Shown here piece after piece: positions 24,165-34,106 of a DNA stretch of 64,000 nucleotides (position 1 is its first letter; each line of letters starts with the position of its first letter). Made by a program: the position numbers and the translations under genes. The notes beneath the pieces were generated by a model. The model ran no database searches. It had not been told where the DNA came from and saw only the letters and a program-made list of their open reading frames with translations. The DNA comes from Ulvibacter antarcticus (lineage in GTDB: Bacteria > Bacteroidota > Bacteroidia > Flavobacteriales > Flavobacteriaceae), in assembly GCF_003688405.1 (NCBI RefSeq), contig NZ_REFC01000016.1:62001-126000 (forward strand), given 5' to 3'.

Positions 24165-26135
24165 ATGACTACCCATAGGAAATTCCTTTGCCTACTACTA
24201 TTATGCGTTTCGATTACATTATTCTCACAACAGCGCCTCACTGCCGAATTTGGCAGCCCTACCACTGAAGATTTCGCACTTCAATCTTATTCTCCAAACC
24301 CGGACGCCGCTGGAGTTGTCTTATTCGAAAGCGCAAAAAATTATGTTGATGTTGTAGAAGATTATGTAAAACTGATAAAAGAAGTACACGTCAAAATAAA
24401 GGTATTTAACGCCGCTAAATTTGACCAAGGAACTGTGTTAATTCCTTATTACAATGTAAAAAACAAGAGCGAAAATATAGCTAAAATATCTGCAATAACG
24501 CATAACGGAAAGTTGAAATCCTATCTTTCAGAAAAAAACATATACAGCACCGATGAGACTCCTAAGTGGTCGCTGAAGAAATTTACTTTCCCGGATATCC
24601 AGGATGGAAGTATATTGGAATATAGCTATCGCATTGAATCTAACTACTTTTCTACCTTCGATGGATGGCGATTTCAAGGTGAATTGCCTAAAATATACAG
24701 CGAATTGCACACCAAGATACCAGGAAATTTTAGCTATCACAGAGTACTTCATGGCGGTTTAGAGCTATACATTAATGAAGCGGAAATTCAAAAGACATGT
24801 TTCACACTTCCGGGCTATGCCGTGGATGCCGATTGTGAAGTTGCAACCTACGCAATGAGAAATGTTCCAGCTTTTAAAAAGGAAAATCATATGTTATCTG
24901 AGGATAACTATATTGCGAGAATGCATTACTAATTGGAGCAATACGTCGATTTTAGTGGTGGAAAACACCCATATACTAGAGATTGGAAAGATGTTGACAC
25001 TGAATTTCGACACAATTTGGATTTAGGCCGGCAATTAAAAAATACTAATTATTTTAAAAAAGTACTTCCATCAACGCTGTTTGAAGAATCGGACGATCTG
25101 AAAAAGGCCAAAGCAATTTATTATTATATTCAAGATCAGATGGCTTGGAACGGAAAATTTCGAGTGTCACATGAGATTGATGTCAAAGAAGCGTACGAGC
25201 GTAAATCTGGCAATAGTTCCGATATAAATCTGTCCTTACTATGTGCCTTGGATGCTGGTGGTCTCGATGTAAAACCGATGCTTATTTCAACACGAGGGTT
25301 TGCGATGCCGGTGACGCAATTTCCTACTATTAATGATTTTACAACTTCGATCGTTTTGCTTGAAATTGGTTCTGAAAAATATTTTCTCGATGTTACTGAT
25401 AAGAATACTCCCTTCGGAATACTTCCTTATCGCGATTTAAATTTTCAAGGGCGGGTAATGGATTTTAAGAAAGGAAGTTATTGGGAGCCGATTTTACCGT
25501 CACTAAAGAACATGCATTATATAAATGCAAAAATCAAAGCCAATGAAAATGGTATTTTTGAAGGACAGGTGAATGAGGTTTCTACAGGCCTAATTTCTAC
25601 GGAAATGCGAAATAAACTATCCACTATTTCAATGGAACGGATACGTCGATCCAAAGAGACGAAGAGTGAAATTGTAGAGGTTACTGCCTATGATGTGGAA
25701 AATAAGAAAGATCTGGAAAAACCCCTAAAAGAAAACTATAACATCATTGTAAATACTGAAGATGTCGGTTCAAAAACATTGTTGTTTCCATTTTTTGTTA
25801 AGCCTTATTTTACTGAAAACCCATTTGTGGTATCTACTCGCGCCTTTCCAATTGATTTCGGGTTTCCAATTACCAACAATTATCTAATTTCTATAGATCT
25901 GGCAGATCACTATGAAGTGGTGGAAGTCCCGGCGAATAAACTTCTAAAGCTTCCCATGAACGATGGAGAGTTATCGGTAGTTTTTGATGTTTCTGGCACT
26001 AAGATCAACATACGGTTAAACGTAAGACTGAATAACCCCCAATTCGCGCCCGAAGCATACAAAAGCCTTCAGGAGTATTTTGACACTTTAAACGTTATTC
26101 AAAATGACAGTCCAATTGTGTTAAAGAAATTTTAG
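24165..26135 (+). pseudogene. DUF3857/transglutaminase-like protein interrupted by one in-frame stop
   Basis: One continuous reading frame from the ATG at 24165 (signal peptide KFLCLLLLCVSITLFSQ) to 26135, broken only by TAA at 24930-24932. The upstream part (255 residues) holds the DUF3857 beta-domain; the downstream part has the transglutaminase-like core (KAKAIYYYIQDQMAWN, RKSGNSSDINLSLLCALDAGGL) and C-terminal strands. The junction reads HY-stop-LEQYV; a single G-to-T change from GAA would restore it. Such proteins are periplasmic and of unknown substrate. Either a recent nonsense mutation, a sequencing error, or two separately translated pieces. Confidence 0.8.
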
Positions 26136-26792
26136 AAGATAATTCAATTACAATATTCGCTTTATCCTTAAAGGTTATAACATATGGAAAAGAAACTTTT
26201 TAAACGTTTTTGAAATCCAGAAGAAGGAACCTATAGTGTTGGCAACCTATAAATTGTGGTTCACAATACCAATGGAACTACAGCATCACCTCAGTTGAAA
26301 CTTTTATATATGACTTATTTATTTTACGTTATGTTCGCATTATTTTCATCTCCAAATGAAAGTATTCTTATACTTCCAGGGGAACCGAATGACGACAAAA
26401 TAATCATGCAGGATCAAACAACAACCAACAGTTTGCTTATTCTACCGGGAGAACCTAATGATGATAAGTAAACAGCTTTAATTTAAAATTTAGCATTTAC
26501 AGTTTATAAATTACCGTCGGTTAAATAGCGACGGTTTTTTAATTCTTGCAACTCTATATCCTTATAACCCAAGCCTTAACCCGTAAGTAAAACCATAATT
26601 TTCGGACAAATTGGAATCCCTTTTTATGAGGGTAATTAGTAAGTGATTTTAAAAAGATCTTACCCTAAATAAGGAAAACAGTAGAATTAAGTTTATATAC
26701 TACTGCATATCACCTCTATATCTCGATATAAAACAGCCAATTAAGTGGGTTTTGAGATATTTTATTTATATTTAGCGTCCAAACCTACTTAA
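26136..26792. other. Intergenic region with one doubtful small ORF
   Basis: About 650 bp. It contains a small frame with a repeated LILPGEPNDDK motif (own entry), a short hairpin ACCGTCGG-TTAAATAG-CGACGGT at 26513-26534 followed by T-residues (probable terminator), and AT-rich sequence before the kinase gene. Nothing else is seen. Confidence 0.5.
26310..26471 (+). CDS. Doubtful small ORF with two LILPGEPNDDK repeats
   Basis: 53 residues from the ATG at 26310 (the open frame begins at 26256). After a short hydrophobic start (MTYLFYVMFALFSS) it carries ILILPGEPNDDK twice, 24 residues apart. The same motif occurs once in each secreted protein at 29568-30176 and 30481-31068. It may be a remnant of a related gene or a small exported peptide. 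Followed by a hairpin at 26513. Confidence 0.4.
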   Translation: MTYLFYVMFALFSSPNESILILPGEPNDDKIIMQDQTTTNSLLILPGEPNDDK

Positions 26793-29081
26793 GTGAAATT
26801 ATCAACTACTCTTCTCCTAGCAACTTGCTTGTTGTTTTCAGACCTATCAGGGCAGAATAAACCTGTCTCAATTCAGGATACTTTGAAACTGAGTGAAAGT
26901 GAAATTAAGATAAAAAAGATTGATTCGCTAAGAAGATATACGCGAAATCAGTTTTATCAAAATAATTTTGATATCACTATTGAGGTAGGTCAGGAGACGC
27001 TTAAACTTGCGAAAGAGATTAACGACCTTAAAACTATTTTCTCTATTTATAGCATCATGGGAAATGCTTTTCTCAAAATAGAGGATACTACTCAGGCAAA
27101 GCGGATTTTTTCAAAAGCATTAGCAGAAGCTGAAAGAATTAAAGCAATAAATGATGCAGCTCCCGATAAATCTTCACAAGTAAATTACAATTACGATCGA
27201 AGTATCATTACGGCAAAGATAGATTTAGGAAATTATTATGCATTGCAGGAAAAAGCCAAACCTGCCATAAAGTTGTACCATGAAGCTATTCCACTAGCCG
27301 AAAAATTAAAAGATTCATCACATCTCTTTATTCTTAATTTCAATATAGCCGAATTAAATCTAGACTTAAAAAATCTGGAAGAATCGGAATTCTATGTTAA
27401 TGAGACAAATAGATACATTGAGAAAAAGCAAATTGTAGAGGCATATAGAGCTGTTGCAAAGTTGAATCTTGGAAGACTTTATCTACTTAAAAATTATCCG
27501 GCATTGGCCAGAACAGAACTTAGACAATGCATTGAACTTGCCGAGAAATCTGGCTATACGGAAGCGAACATTGAAGGACATGAATTCTATGCTCAGTCGG
27601 AAGCTATGCTTGGCAACTATGAAGCTTCTTATCGATTAGTGATGAAAGTGGATTCGCTTAAGAGCGAAAAATATAAAACCGACAAGATTGAAGCCATAGA
27701 AACCGTTACCGCAAAATTCAAGCTCGATCAATACGAAAAAGATCTGGAAGCTAAAATAAAGGAAAACGAATATAATAAACAGGCTACTAAAAGAGAGACC
27801 ACAATTCTTTGGATTAAGATCGCTGCAACCATACTATTTGTATTTTCAATCTTTTTATTTATTTCGGATAGAAGACGTAGAAAGCTTCTTATTGATCTTA
27901 CCAAAAAGAACATACAATATTTAAAAGCAAAGGAAAAAACAGAAGAACTTTCTAAAGCGAAGACAGTATTGTTCTCTAAGATCACTCACGAACTCCGAAC
28001 ACCTATGTACGGTATTATTGGGATTTCATCGCTACTAATAAAGGATAAAAAAATAAAAGAACATTCGGAAGATCTAAGGTCTTTAAAATTTTCGGCAGAT
28101 TATTTATTGTCCCTTATAAATAACGTACTTCAATTAACAGCTATTGATTCAGACAATAAGAAAAAATTAAATAAAGCAGAATTCAACATTTACGATCTAA
28201 TTAAAAATGTAGTTGAATCGGCAAAATTTATCAATACCGCGAATCCCAATAAATATACCATATCGATAACCAATGATATTCCAAAACTACTTATTGGAGA
28301 CCAAGAAAAATTATCACAGATATTAATGAACTTGGTTGGTAATTCATCTAAATTCACTGATGCCGGTGAAATTAAGATTGAATTAAATCGTTTAGAAGAT
28401 CTCAACGATCAAATTCAAATTGGTTTTTGCATTTCAGACACCGGAATTGGTATTTCTAGAGAGATGCAGCGTGAAATGTTCAATGAGTTTTCGCATTCGA
28501 AGACAACAGATAACTTTCATGGAACCGGTCTGGGCTTACCAATTGTTAAAAAATTGCTTGAAATGCATAAGTCGGAAATCGAAATATCGAGCGAACTTGG
28601 TGCCGGCACCACCGTAAACTTTGTGTTACTTTTTGAACGTTCTGTAAATGAGGAAGAGGAAAATGACAGTTTAGAAAATCGTGATCCTGAAAAATTCAAA
28701 AACAAACGAATCCTTGCTGTCGACGATAACAAGATAAATTTGATCGTAACTAAAAAAACATTAGAACTATACGGAGCTGATGTCACAATAGTTGAAAGCG
28801 GTAGGAAGTCTATTGAATTACTTCGAAAAGAATCATTCGATTTAATATTAATGGACATCAACATGCCCGAAATGTCTGGATTTGAAACCACCGTAATCAT
28901 TAGAACATTTAATACCGAAATACCTATTGTTGCGCTAACCGCCGTAGAGCTGGAGAAGGTTACCGAAGAGAGTTCATTCGATTTGATGAATGATCTTATT
29001 ATTAAGCCGTTTAAGAACGATTATTTTATAAATAAGATCGCGTCTCATTTAAATTTGGACAAATTTGTGAGAACTTTCTAG
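26793..29081 (+). CDS. Hybrid histidine kinase with periplasmic TPR sensor
   Basis: 762 residues from a GTG start. Signal sequence 1-20; TPR-like helices about 45-300 forming an extracytoplasmic sensor; coiled coil 300-335; membrane helix about 337-358; HisKA with H399 in KITHELRTPM; HATPase with QILMNLVGNSSKF, DTGIGIS and GTGLGL; receiver domain about 638-755 with DD, phospho-acceptor D688 (LILMDINMPE), T and K. A hybrid kinase with no DNA-binding output, so a separate His-phosphotransfer protein or regulator is needed. No partner gene is adjacent. Confidence 0.93.
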   Translation: MKLSTTLLLATCLLFSDLSGQNKPVSIQDTLKLSESEIKIKKIDSLRRYTRNQFYQNNFDITIEVGQETLKLAKEINDLKTIFSIYSIMGNAFLKIEDTTQAKRIFSKALAEAERIKAINDAAPDKSSQVNYNYDRSIITAKIDLGNYYALQEKAKPAIKLYHEAIPLAEKLKDSSHLFILNFNIAELNLDLKNLEESEFYVNETNRYIEKKQIVEAYRAVAKLNLGRLYLLKNYPALARTELRQCIELAEKSGYTEANIEGHEFYAQSEAMLGNYEASYRLVMKVDSLKSEKYKTDKIEAIETVTAKFKLDQYEKDLEAKIKENEYNKQATKRETTILWIKIAATILFVFSIFLFISDRRRRKLLIDLTKKNIQYLKAKEKTEELSKAKTVLFSKITHELRTPMYGIIGISSLLIKDKKIKEHSEDLRSLKFSADYLLSLINNVLQLTAIDSDNKKKLNKAEFNIYDLIKNVVESAKFINTANPNKYTISITNDIPKLLIGDQEKLSQILMNLVGNSSKFTDAGEIKIELNRLEDLNDQIQIGFCISDTGIGISREMQREMFNEFSHSKTTDNFHGTGLGLPIVKKLLEMHKSEIEISSELGAGTTVNFVLLFERSVNEEEENDSLENRDPEKFKNKRILAVDDNKINLIVTKKTLELYGADVTIVESGRKSIELLRKESFDLILMDINMPEMSGFETTVIIRTFNTEIPIVALTAVELEKVTEESSFDLMNDLIIKPFKNDYFINKIASHLNLDKFVRTF

Positions 29082-29567
29082 AACCTCTTTCCAGTCTTCG
29101 TTTATTCTTGCTAATCCCCTTTACCATTTGAGAGCTTTTAAGGCTGTGTCTTATTGTTTTTAGACTATACAGAAGCTCCACTACCATTTCTCAATATTAA
29201 AGCCGCTCCTTTGCACTAAACTCAAAATATCCTCCTTCTCACAAAAAAACCAAAGAAGCAGTAGTTGAAAGCAATTTATTCCATAGCCCATTGGGTAAAT
29301 CGCAGGAATGAAACACCAATATCCATTATTTTATAACTACGCCTATAACAAGCCGGTTGATTCTCGATTGGTGCTGTAAATACAGACGTATGATGTTCAT
29401 GAAGACAAGTGTAACGTATGCCTAGTATTTACGGTATAGAACTACATTATTATAGGTATAGCTGGTATCTTTCACAAAAAAAAATGCACGCTATAACATT
29501 TATAGTGTGCATTTTTATAATTTTTCGATATAAATTCAGCTTTATAAGCTCATCATAGATAGTTGTG
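29082..29567. other. Intergenic region, no gene seen
   Basis: About 485 bp between convergent genes. No credible ORF on either strand. It ends with the terminator hairpin at 29483-29513. The middle (29330-29460) has scattered TATAGGTATAG-like words but no clear repeat. Confidence 0.6.
29483..29513 (-). terminator. Intrinsic terminator, bidirectional
   Basis: AATGCACGCTATAA / TTATAGTGTGCATT form a 14-pair stem with one wobble, flanked by A9 on the left and T5 on the right. Serves the minus-strand secreted-protein gene and possibly the kinase gene. Confidence 0.85.
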
Positions 29568-30176
29568 CTATTGTTGCATTATTATCCATTTACCTCTGAC
29601 ACCATCATACATTAGTTGTACCATCTCATATTGCTCTACTAAAACATTACCTGAACCTTCAATTCGGTTTCCTAATAGGGATAGTAAACTGTTCCTTAGG
29701 ATAATTAAATCACTAGTTTGTGGGTACAACCAAATTGTTTGGCCATCAACCCCTGCTAATAAGCCGGTCATTGTCATTGTAGGCCAAATACTGTTTAGTC
29801 TTATTACTTTATAATCTTCATTAGGTTCCCCAGGAAGTATTAGCATTGCAATGTCACTTACTACTGGTAGCACAAAGGTAGGTGCTGATCCTATTTCGAC
29901 AACTCGGTCAATGGCACTTATCTTGTTATTTTTTAAAATCACATTCTCATCGATTTCAACTTCTATAAAGTTTCCTAAATCATCGAGTCCAAGAATCTTT
30001 GTGGCCAGCAATGGAGTTTCACCAATAACTTCTCCGTCATTAGGCTCCATGCCTCTCATTCGTATGGTACCTGCTACATCCAGCGTACTGGTAGGCTCGG
30101 TAGTATTAATTCCAACTTGACTGTAAATAGTACTGCTAATAAGCAGTAAGACGAAAAATGGGGCTAATATTTTCAT
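29568..30176 (-). CDS. Secreted protein with VGINTTEPTSTLDV start and LILPGEPN motif (paralogue 1)
   Basis: 202 residues from the ATG at 30176 (signal peptide KILAPFFVLLLISSTIYSQ). The mature protein starts VGINTTEPTSTLDVAGTIRMR, a repeat found in many Bacteroidetes surface proteins and tail-fibre-like adhesins. The C-terminal half has LILPGEPNEDYKVIRL, TGLLAGVDGQTIWLY and YDGVRGKWIIMQ. No catalytic motif. Closely related to the gene 300 bp upstream, including the 5' untranslated sequence. Confidence 0.75.
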   Translation of the reverse strand: MKILAPFFVLLLISSTIYSQVGINTTEPTSTLDVAGTIRMRGMEPNDGEVIGETPLLATKILGLDDLGNFIEVEIDENVILKNNKISAIDRVVEIGSAPTFVLPVVSDIAMLILPGEPNEDYKVIRLNSIWPTMTMTGLLAGVDGQTIWLYPQTSDLIILRNSLLSLLGNRIEGSGNVLVEQYEMVQLMYDGVRGKWIIMQQ

Positions 30177-30415
30177 GAGGCGTACTTTATAGAACAATTT
30201 TATGCTTTAATCGGGACTTTTCAAAGCATATGTAAGAATTATCTTAATCTTTTCGATAAAATGCGTATATATTCGATAAAAAGCAACAAAGAATCGGAAT
30301 TATATTACTAATTACTAGAACCTTACAAGAAAGCCATCACTATTAGCGATATGGTTATTGAGCCAAATAAGTTAATCGGGTTTTATAAACGCAATGAAGA
30401 ATAAGTCTATAAAAA

Positions 30416-30446
30416 AATACGCTGTTCGTAAGTTGAACAGCGTATT
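30416..30446 (-). terminator. Intrinsic terminator, bidirectional
   Basis: AATACGCTGTTC / GAACAGCGTATT, a perfect 12-pair stem with A- and T-runs on either side; ends the transcript of the second secreted protein. Confidence 0.88.
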
Positions 30447-30480
30447 TTTTTAAACGTTTAAACAATTGGACTATACTTTT

Positions 30481-31068
30481 CTAACGACCCAATAACAGCC
30501 ACTTTTGAAGTGTGGCATCATAAACTAGTTGCACCGATTCGTACTTGAAAATGGTTATCGCATTATTAATTAAGAATTGATTTTGAGGAGCTGAGCCACT
30601 ATTGAGAGGAAGCAGTTTAATCCTATCAGAATAATTCATTAACCAGATTATTTGTCCATCCAAACCGGCCTTGAGTCCGGTAAAATTCACAAAATTATTC
30701 ACCGTCAGAATCCGCATGATCTTATAATCCTCATTAGGTTCTCCCGGAAGGATCAACAAATCATAATCATCTATAGTTGTTCCAGGTATGAGTGGGGTTA
30801 TATACGTATGGTATATGGTTTCTACTACTCTAAGTTCGTTGTTTTCAAGAATTATATTCTCTCCAACGGAAACATCAACGAGATTACCTTCTTCATCCAT
30901 ACCAACAATCTTAATAGCTTCCGAATCATGGAGAGAATTAAAATCTCGTATACGTATGGTACCGTTTACATCAAGAGTTGCAGACGGTTCGGTGGTATTA
31001 ATACCTATTTGACAATAAATAGAACTGCTGATAAGCAGCATGATAAATAATGGGGCAAAGATTTTCAT
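30481..31068 (-). CDS. Secreted protein with IGINTTEPSATLDV start and LILPGEPN motif (paralogue 2)
   Basis: 195 residues from the ATG at 31068 (signal peptide KIFAPLFIMLLISSSIYCQ). Same layout as its neighbour: IGINTTEPSATLDVNGTIRIR, LLILPGEPNEDYKIMRIL, TGLKAGLDGQIIWL, YDATLQKWLLLG. The 5' flanks of both genes match (GCAC/GTACTTTATAG, TTAATCGGGACTT), so the duplication included the regulatory region. Role unknown; surface location is inferred. Confidence 0.75.
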   Translation of the reverse strand: MKIFAPLFIMLLISSSIYCQIGINTTEPSATLDVNGTIRIRDFNSLHDSEAIKIVGMDEEGNLVDVSVGENIILENNELRVVETIYHTYITPLIPGTTIDDYDLLILPGEPNEDYKIMRILTVNNFVNFTGLKAGLDGQIIWLMNYSDRIKLLPLNSGSAPQNQFLINNAITIFKYESVQLVYDATLQKWLLLGR

Positions 31069-31205
31069 GAGGCGCACTTTATAGTGCAATTGTATACTTT
31101 AATCGGGACTTATGAAAACTATTGTAAGAATAATCTTAGCATACTCGATAAAGCGCAATAATAATCTATAAACCGCGCAAAATAATCAGAATTATAGTAA
31201 TAAAC

Positions 31206-32432
31206 TTAAAAGTTTACAGGCTTATTATCCACATAATCTTGTAAATACGAAAACCGTTTGGTGAGAGATCCTTCCTCAGTAGAAATTCGTGCCCGCTCTA
31301 AAACTCCTCTTTCATCTCCATTGAAGAATGCCGGTATCACATTTTCCAGAAACATGGTACCGAACCCTTCGCTAGCATCCTTTGGAAGTTCACAAGGTAA
31401 ATTATCTACCGCCATAACAGTAATAGCTCCTGGAGCATCGATAGCGACTTCAGTTTCGTTTTGAGGATCATAGCCATAAAATGGATCAGCAATAGTCGAT
31501 GCTCTTAGAGTACTGGCTACAGGTCCATCAATATCACAGGATATATCTGCAACTAAATTGATATTAAATTTGGGGCTTTTAGCATCTTCTCTGCTAAACA
31601 AAAAAGGTGCTCCATTCCCATAAAAATGGCCTGCAATAAACATATCACTTACTTTAGCATATTTCATAAAATCACTCTCATAGCCCGTTGGATCTTTATA
31701 AAACGCTAACTTATCCATAGGCTTCCCATCGATTCGTTTGTTGTATTCGGTGACATCGATGCAACAATACACGGGGAAATCGAATTTTTTTGAAAGATAA
31801 TCGGCATCTGTCACTTCCGCTATTTTAAGATGATCTAGAATTTCCTTGGCTCCTTTTGCTACTTTTCCGGTTCCGGATAAAATGATTCTTAAATGCTTCG
31901 GAAGACTAATTTTATTCAATTCGGCCTTTACAGCTTTAAGATCGGCTAAGGTCTCAACCTTGGGTAAGTCGAATAATTGGTCACGCATTCCCATTGCTCT
32001 AAAACCATTGTAAGCGCCAACCAGTCCGGCGTATCTTCCAAATCCTATTAGTCGTCCGCCGTTCTTTTTTACAATAGTCTCATGATCGTATAGTTCCACT
32101 TTGGCGTCAAGCACCGCTTTTAGTAGTTTTCGATTGTAGGGTTGTTTTTTGATGGTATGACTAAAGAAGAAGTATTTTTTCTTCGGAATCAGTGCCGAAA
32201 CGGGCACTTCTTTTACACCAAGCATTATAGCTGCTTCCGAAACATCCTCTTTTATCTCAAATCCGGCTTTGCGATACGCATCATCAGGAAAAATTCGAAC
32301 CTCTGAAGCTTCCACGATAATCTTCGCGTCAGGAAATTTTTGCACCAATTCTTGGCATTTTTGAGGTGAAAAAACAACTCGTCTGTCTGGTGGATTTTTA
32401 CGTTCTTTGATGATTGCGAAGGTGATAGCCAT
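31206..32432 (-). CDS. Saccharopine-dehydrogenase/alanine-dehydrogenase-like NAD(P) oxidoreductase
   Basis: 408 residues from the ATG at 32432 (MAITFAIIKERKNPPDRRV is the usual start). N-terminal domain has RVVFSPQKCQEL and PKKKYFFFSHTIKKQPYN, as in lysine-ketoglutarate reductase/saccharopine dehydrogenase proteins; the Rossmann part includes IILSGTGKVAKGAKEIL. C-terminal substrate region: HFYGNGAPFLFSREDA and ADISCDIDGPVASTLR. Likely acts on an amino-acid substrate; specificity is open. Minus-strand -7 box TATCTTTG lies at 32475-32482. Confidence 0.85.
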   Translation of the reverse strand: MAITFAIIKERKNPPDRRVVFSPQKCQELVQKFPDAKIIVEASEVRIFPDDAYRKAGFEIKEDVSEAAIMLGVKEVPVSALIPKKKYFFFSHTIKKQPYNRKLLKAVLDAKVELYDHETIVKKNGGRLIGFGRYAGLVGAYNGFRAMGMRDQLFDLPKVETLADLKAVKAELNKISLPKHLRIILSGTGKVAKGAKEILDHLKIAEVTDADYLSKKFDFPVYCCIDVTEYNKRIDGKPMDKLAFYKDPTGYESDFMKYAKVSDMFIAGHFYGNGAPFLFSREDAKSPKFNINLVADISCDIDGPVASTLRASTIADPFYGYDPQNETEVAIDAPGAITVMAVDNLPCELPKDASEGFGTMFLENVIPAFFNGDERGVLERARISTEEGSLTKRFSYLQDYVDNKPVNF

Positions 32433-32756
32433 TTGGTATACTTTTTGACCGATAGGAATCGGGATATTAAGGTGGCAAAGATATGTATTTCTTGTATCTT
32501 TGCGAACCTTAAACGTGATATACCACAAGCTTTTTAAAAGTTAAATGGTATGCGAGATAGGATTTGCGTTAGGGATTGAAGACGTTACCGTGTAACGCTG
32601 AAAGCCCGCCCTAAAGTAGAGCGTAGCTCACTTTAGGAACGCCCACATCTCGAAAAAATCCCGAAGAAAATTCGGAATCACACGATGTGATAAAGATCTT
32701 TGAAAATATTCATGATTTCAGAAATGATCATGAGATTCCTACCTTCGTAGGAATTT
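32433..32756. other. Intergenic region before ssrA
   Basis: About 320 bp with the promoter of the dehydrogenase gene, a repeat element (32566-32645) and the ssrA upstream sequence. CATGATTTCAGAAATGATCATG (32711-32732) is an imperfect dyad; no coding sequence. Confidence 0.55.
32566..32645 (-). repeat. Flavobacterial interspersed repeat, copy B
   Basis: Reverse-oriented short relative of 14114-14250: on the minus strand it begins TGGGCGTTCC, contains GGGCGGGCTTTCAGCG and ends CAATCCCTAACGC. The core is about 55 bp shorter than copy A. Confidence 0.65.
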
Positions 32757-33153
32757 GGGGCCGACTGGTTTTGACAGCGGGTCTAATTATATTGTAAGCA
32801 TACCGAGCGCTGGGAAACAGCTCGTTAATCTCATTTTTCACACTTTTTAAACGGCGAGAATAACTACGCCCTAGCTGCATAATCCGAATTATAGTAGGAT
32901 AATGCCTCGGCCTACTAGGTAGGCAAGCAGGAAGTTTCTCGATTGCCTTGGTTTACGGCGATTGATATAGAGACTTCGTAATAGTAAACCTAGCCGCAAT
33001 AGTGCTTTGATGCTGCGGTGAAGCTCAAGTAAAGATAAGGGGTGCGTTGGTAGTTTTCGACCGGCAAGCTCACGAAAATCTAAATGAAAACTAAGTATGT
33101 AGAAAGCATTATAATTGCTTGTTTGGACGAGGGTTCGAATCCCTCCGGCTCCA
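32757..33153 (+). ncRNA. ssrA: Transfer-messenger RNA (ssrA)
   Basis: 397 nt. The 5' end GGGGCCGACTGGTTTTGACAG and the 3' end GGTTCGAATCCCTCCGGCTCCA form the tRNA-like domain; the acceptor stem GGGGCCG pairs with CGGCTCC. The tag reading frame at 32853-32882 gives GENNYALAA then TAA. It rescues stalled ribosomes. The 3' end is the integration site of the island that follows; the att repeat restores the acceptor-stem sequence, so the gene stays intact. Confidence 0.97.
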
Positions 33154-33217
33154 CTTTAAAGCCCGTAAACGCAATGTTTACGGGCTTTTTTATTTTAGGG
33201 GGCATAATTAGGGGCAT
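33143..33217 (+). repeat. attL: 75-bp direct repeat at the ssrA 3' end
   Basis: CTCCGGCTCCACTTTAA through a GCCCGTAAAC/GTTTACGGGC hairpin to GGGGCAT. It is repeated at 51730-51804 with only a few differences (about 3-4 in 75). The left copy overlaps the last 11 nt of ssrA. Confidence 0.9.
33161..33190 (+). terminator. ssrA terminator within attL
   Basis: GCCCGTAAAC / GTTTACGGGC perfect ten-pair stem plus T6. An identical stem is present in attR, so integration recreated a terminator behind ssrA. Confidence 0.9.
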
Positions 33218-33510
33218 CTTCATTGGTCAAAGTTTATTGTATGCACGTCTGTTTTGCTGGCAGATTTTATAGCAGCTATAATTTATTTCATTTTCTATCT
33301 AAAATTAAGAATATCGATACCCCTTTTAAAACTCCGTAAGAAGTCTTCTTTCCCATAAATTTATTTACACATAAAACACTTTATCTTTTGCAAATAACCA
33401 AGACTGATCAATTGTATATTATGATAAATATCATCTTTTTGTTCAGTCATTAGAATTACTTTTGTTTAATTGAATTAAAGTTATAAATCACTAATTGTAA
33501 TTTTTATAAT
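33191..33510. other. Island left-end intergenic region
   Basis: About 320 bp with no ORF. A -7 box TACTTTTG (33457-33464) is a likely promoter for the first island gene. An integrase is often found here in ssrA islands; none is present. Confidence 0.55.
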
Positions 33511-33933
33511 GTGAAAACTTTTTTTACTAAAATATTGTCCTTTCTCTTAGCAATTTCTATACTGTTTGCTACTACTTCATTTACGGTAGATATGCACTTT
33601 TGTTGTAATAAATTGATAGATATGTCCATTTTAGGCAAAGCAAAAGTCTGCAAAGACAAAGTTCAAAAGAAAGATTCACCAACCAAACAATGTACTACCC
33701 TACAAGAGAAAGATTGCTGTATCAATAAAGCCATTGTTAAAGTAGGAGATGATACCTTCAAAAGATCTAATACCATTTTAGAAAGCGAGACTCTGGTTTT
33801 CGTCAATACTTTTTTATATACCTATATAAATCTTTTTGAAGGACTAGGTGAAAATGTAATTTCTTTTCAAACCTATAGACCACCTTTCTTATCAACAGAC
33901 ATTCAAGTTCTGCAACAGACTTTCTTAATTTAA
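33511..33933 (+). CDS. HYC_CC_PP-type exported cysteine-rich protein
   Basis: 140 residues from a GTG start. Signal or anchor segment 1-25, then VDMHFCCNKLIDMSILGKAKVC and a DCCINK motif: the His-Tyr/Phe-Cys ... Cys-Cys pattern of a small Bacteroidetes family seen in metal-resistance loci. Cys and His suggest metal or thiol chemistry in the periplasm (inference). First gene of the island. Confidence 0.78.
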   Translation: MKTFFTKILSFLLAISILFATTSFTVDMHFCCNKLIDMSILGKAKVCKDKVQKKDSPTKQCTTLQEKDCCINKAIVKVGDDTFKRSNTILESETLVFVNTFLYTYINLFEGLGENVISFQTYRPPFLSTDIQVLQQTFLI

Positions 33934-34106
33934 TTTTCTCTATTGCAGATTGTTACGTTGATCTGCGTGCTCTAAAACAGCCAAAGTATTCTGGCTAAAA
34001 ATTGTTGCACCCAATTCGGAACAACAATCATTACACAATTAAATCGGTAAAGGCTAAACCTTTTAACCTATTTAGCACAATGCACAATAGCAACACATAA
34101 CATATT

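Noticed and set aside
33154-33510. A hidden integrase start in the CCCCCTAAAATAAAAAAGCC sequence of att (minus strand)
   Set aside because: The frame runs only through the terminator hairpin and stops soon after; there is no integrase domain in either border.
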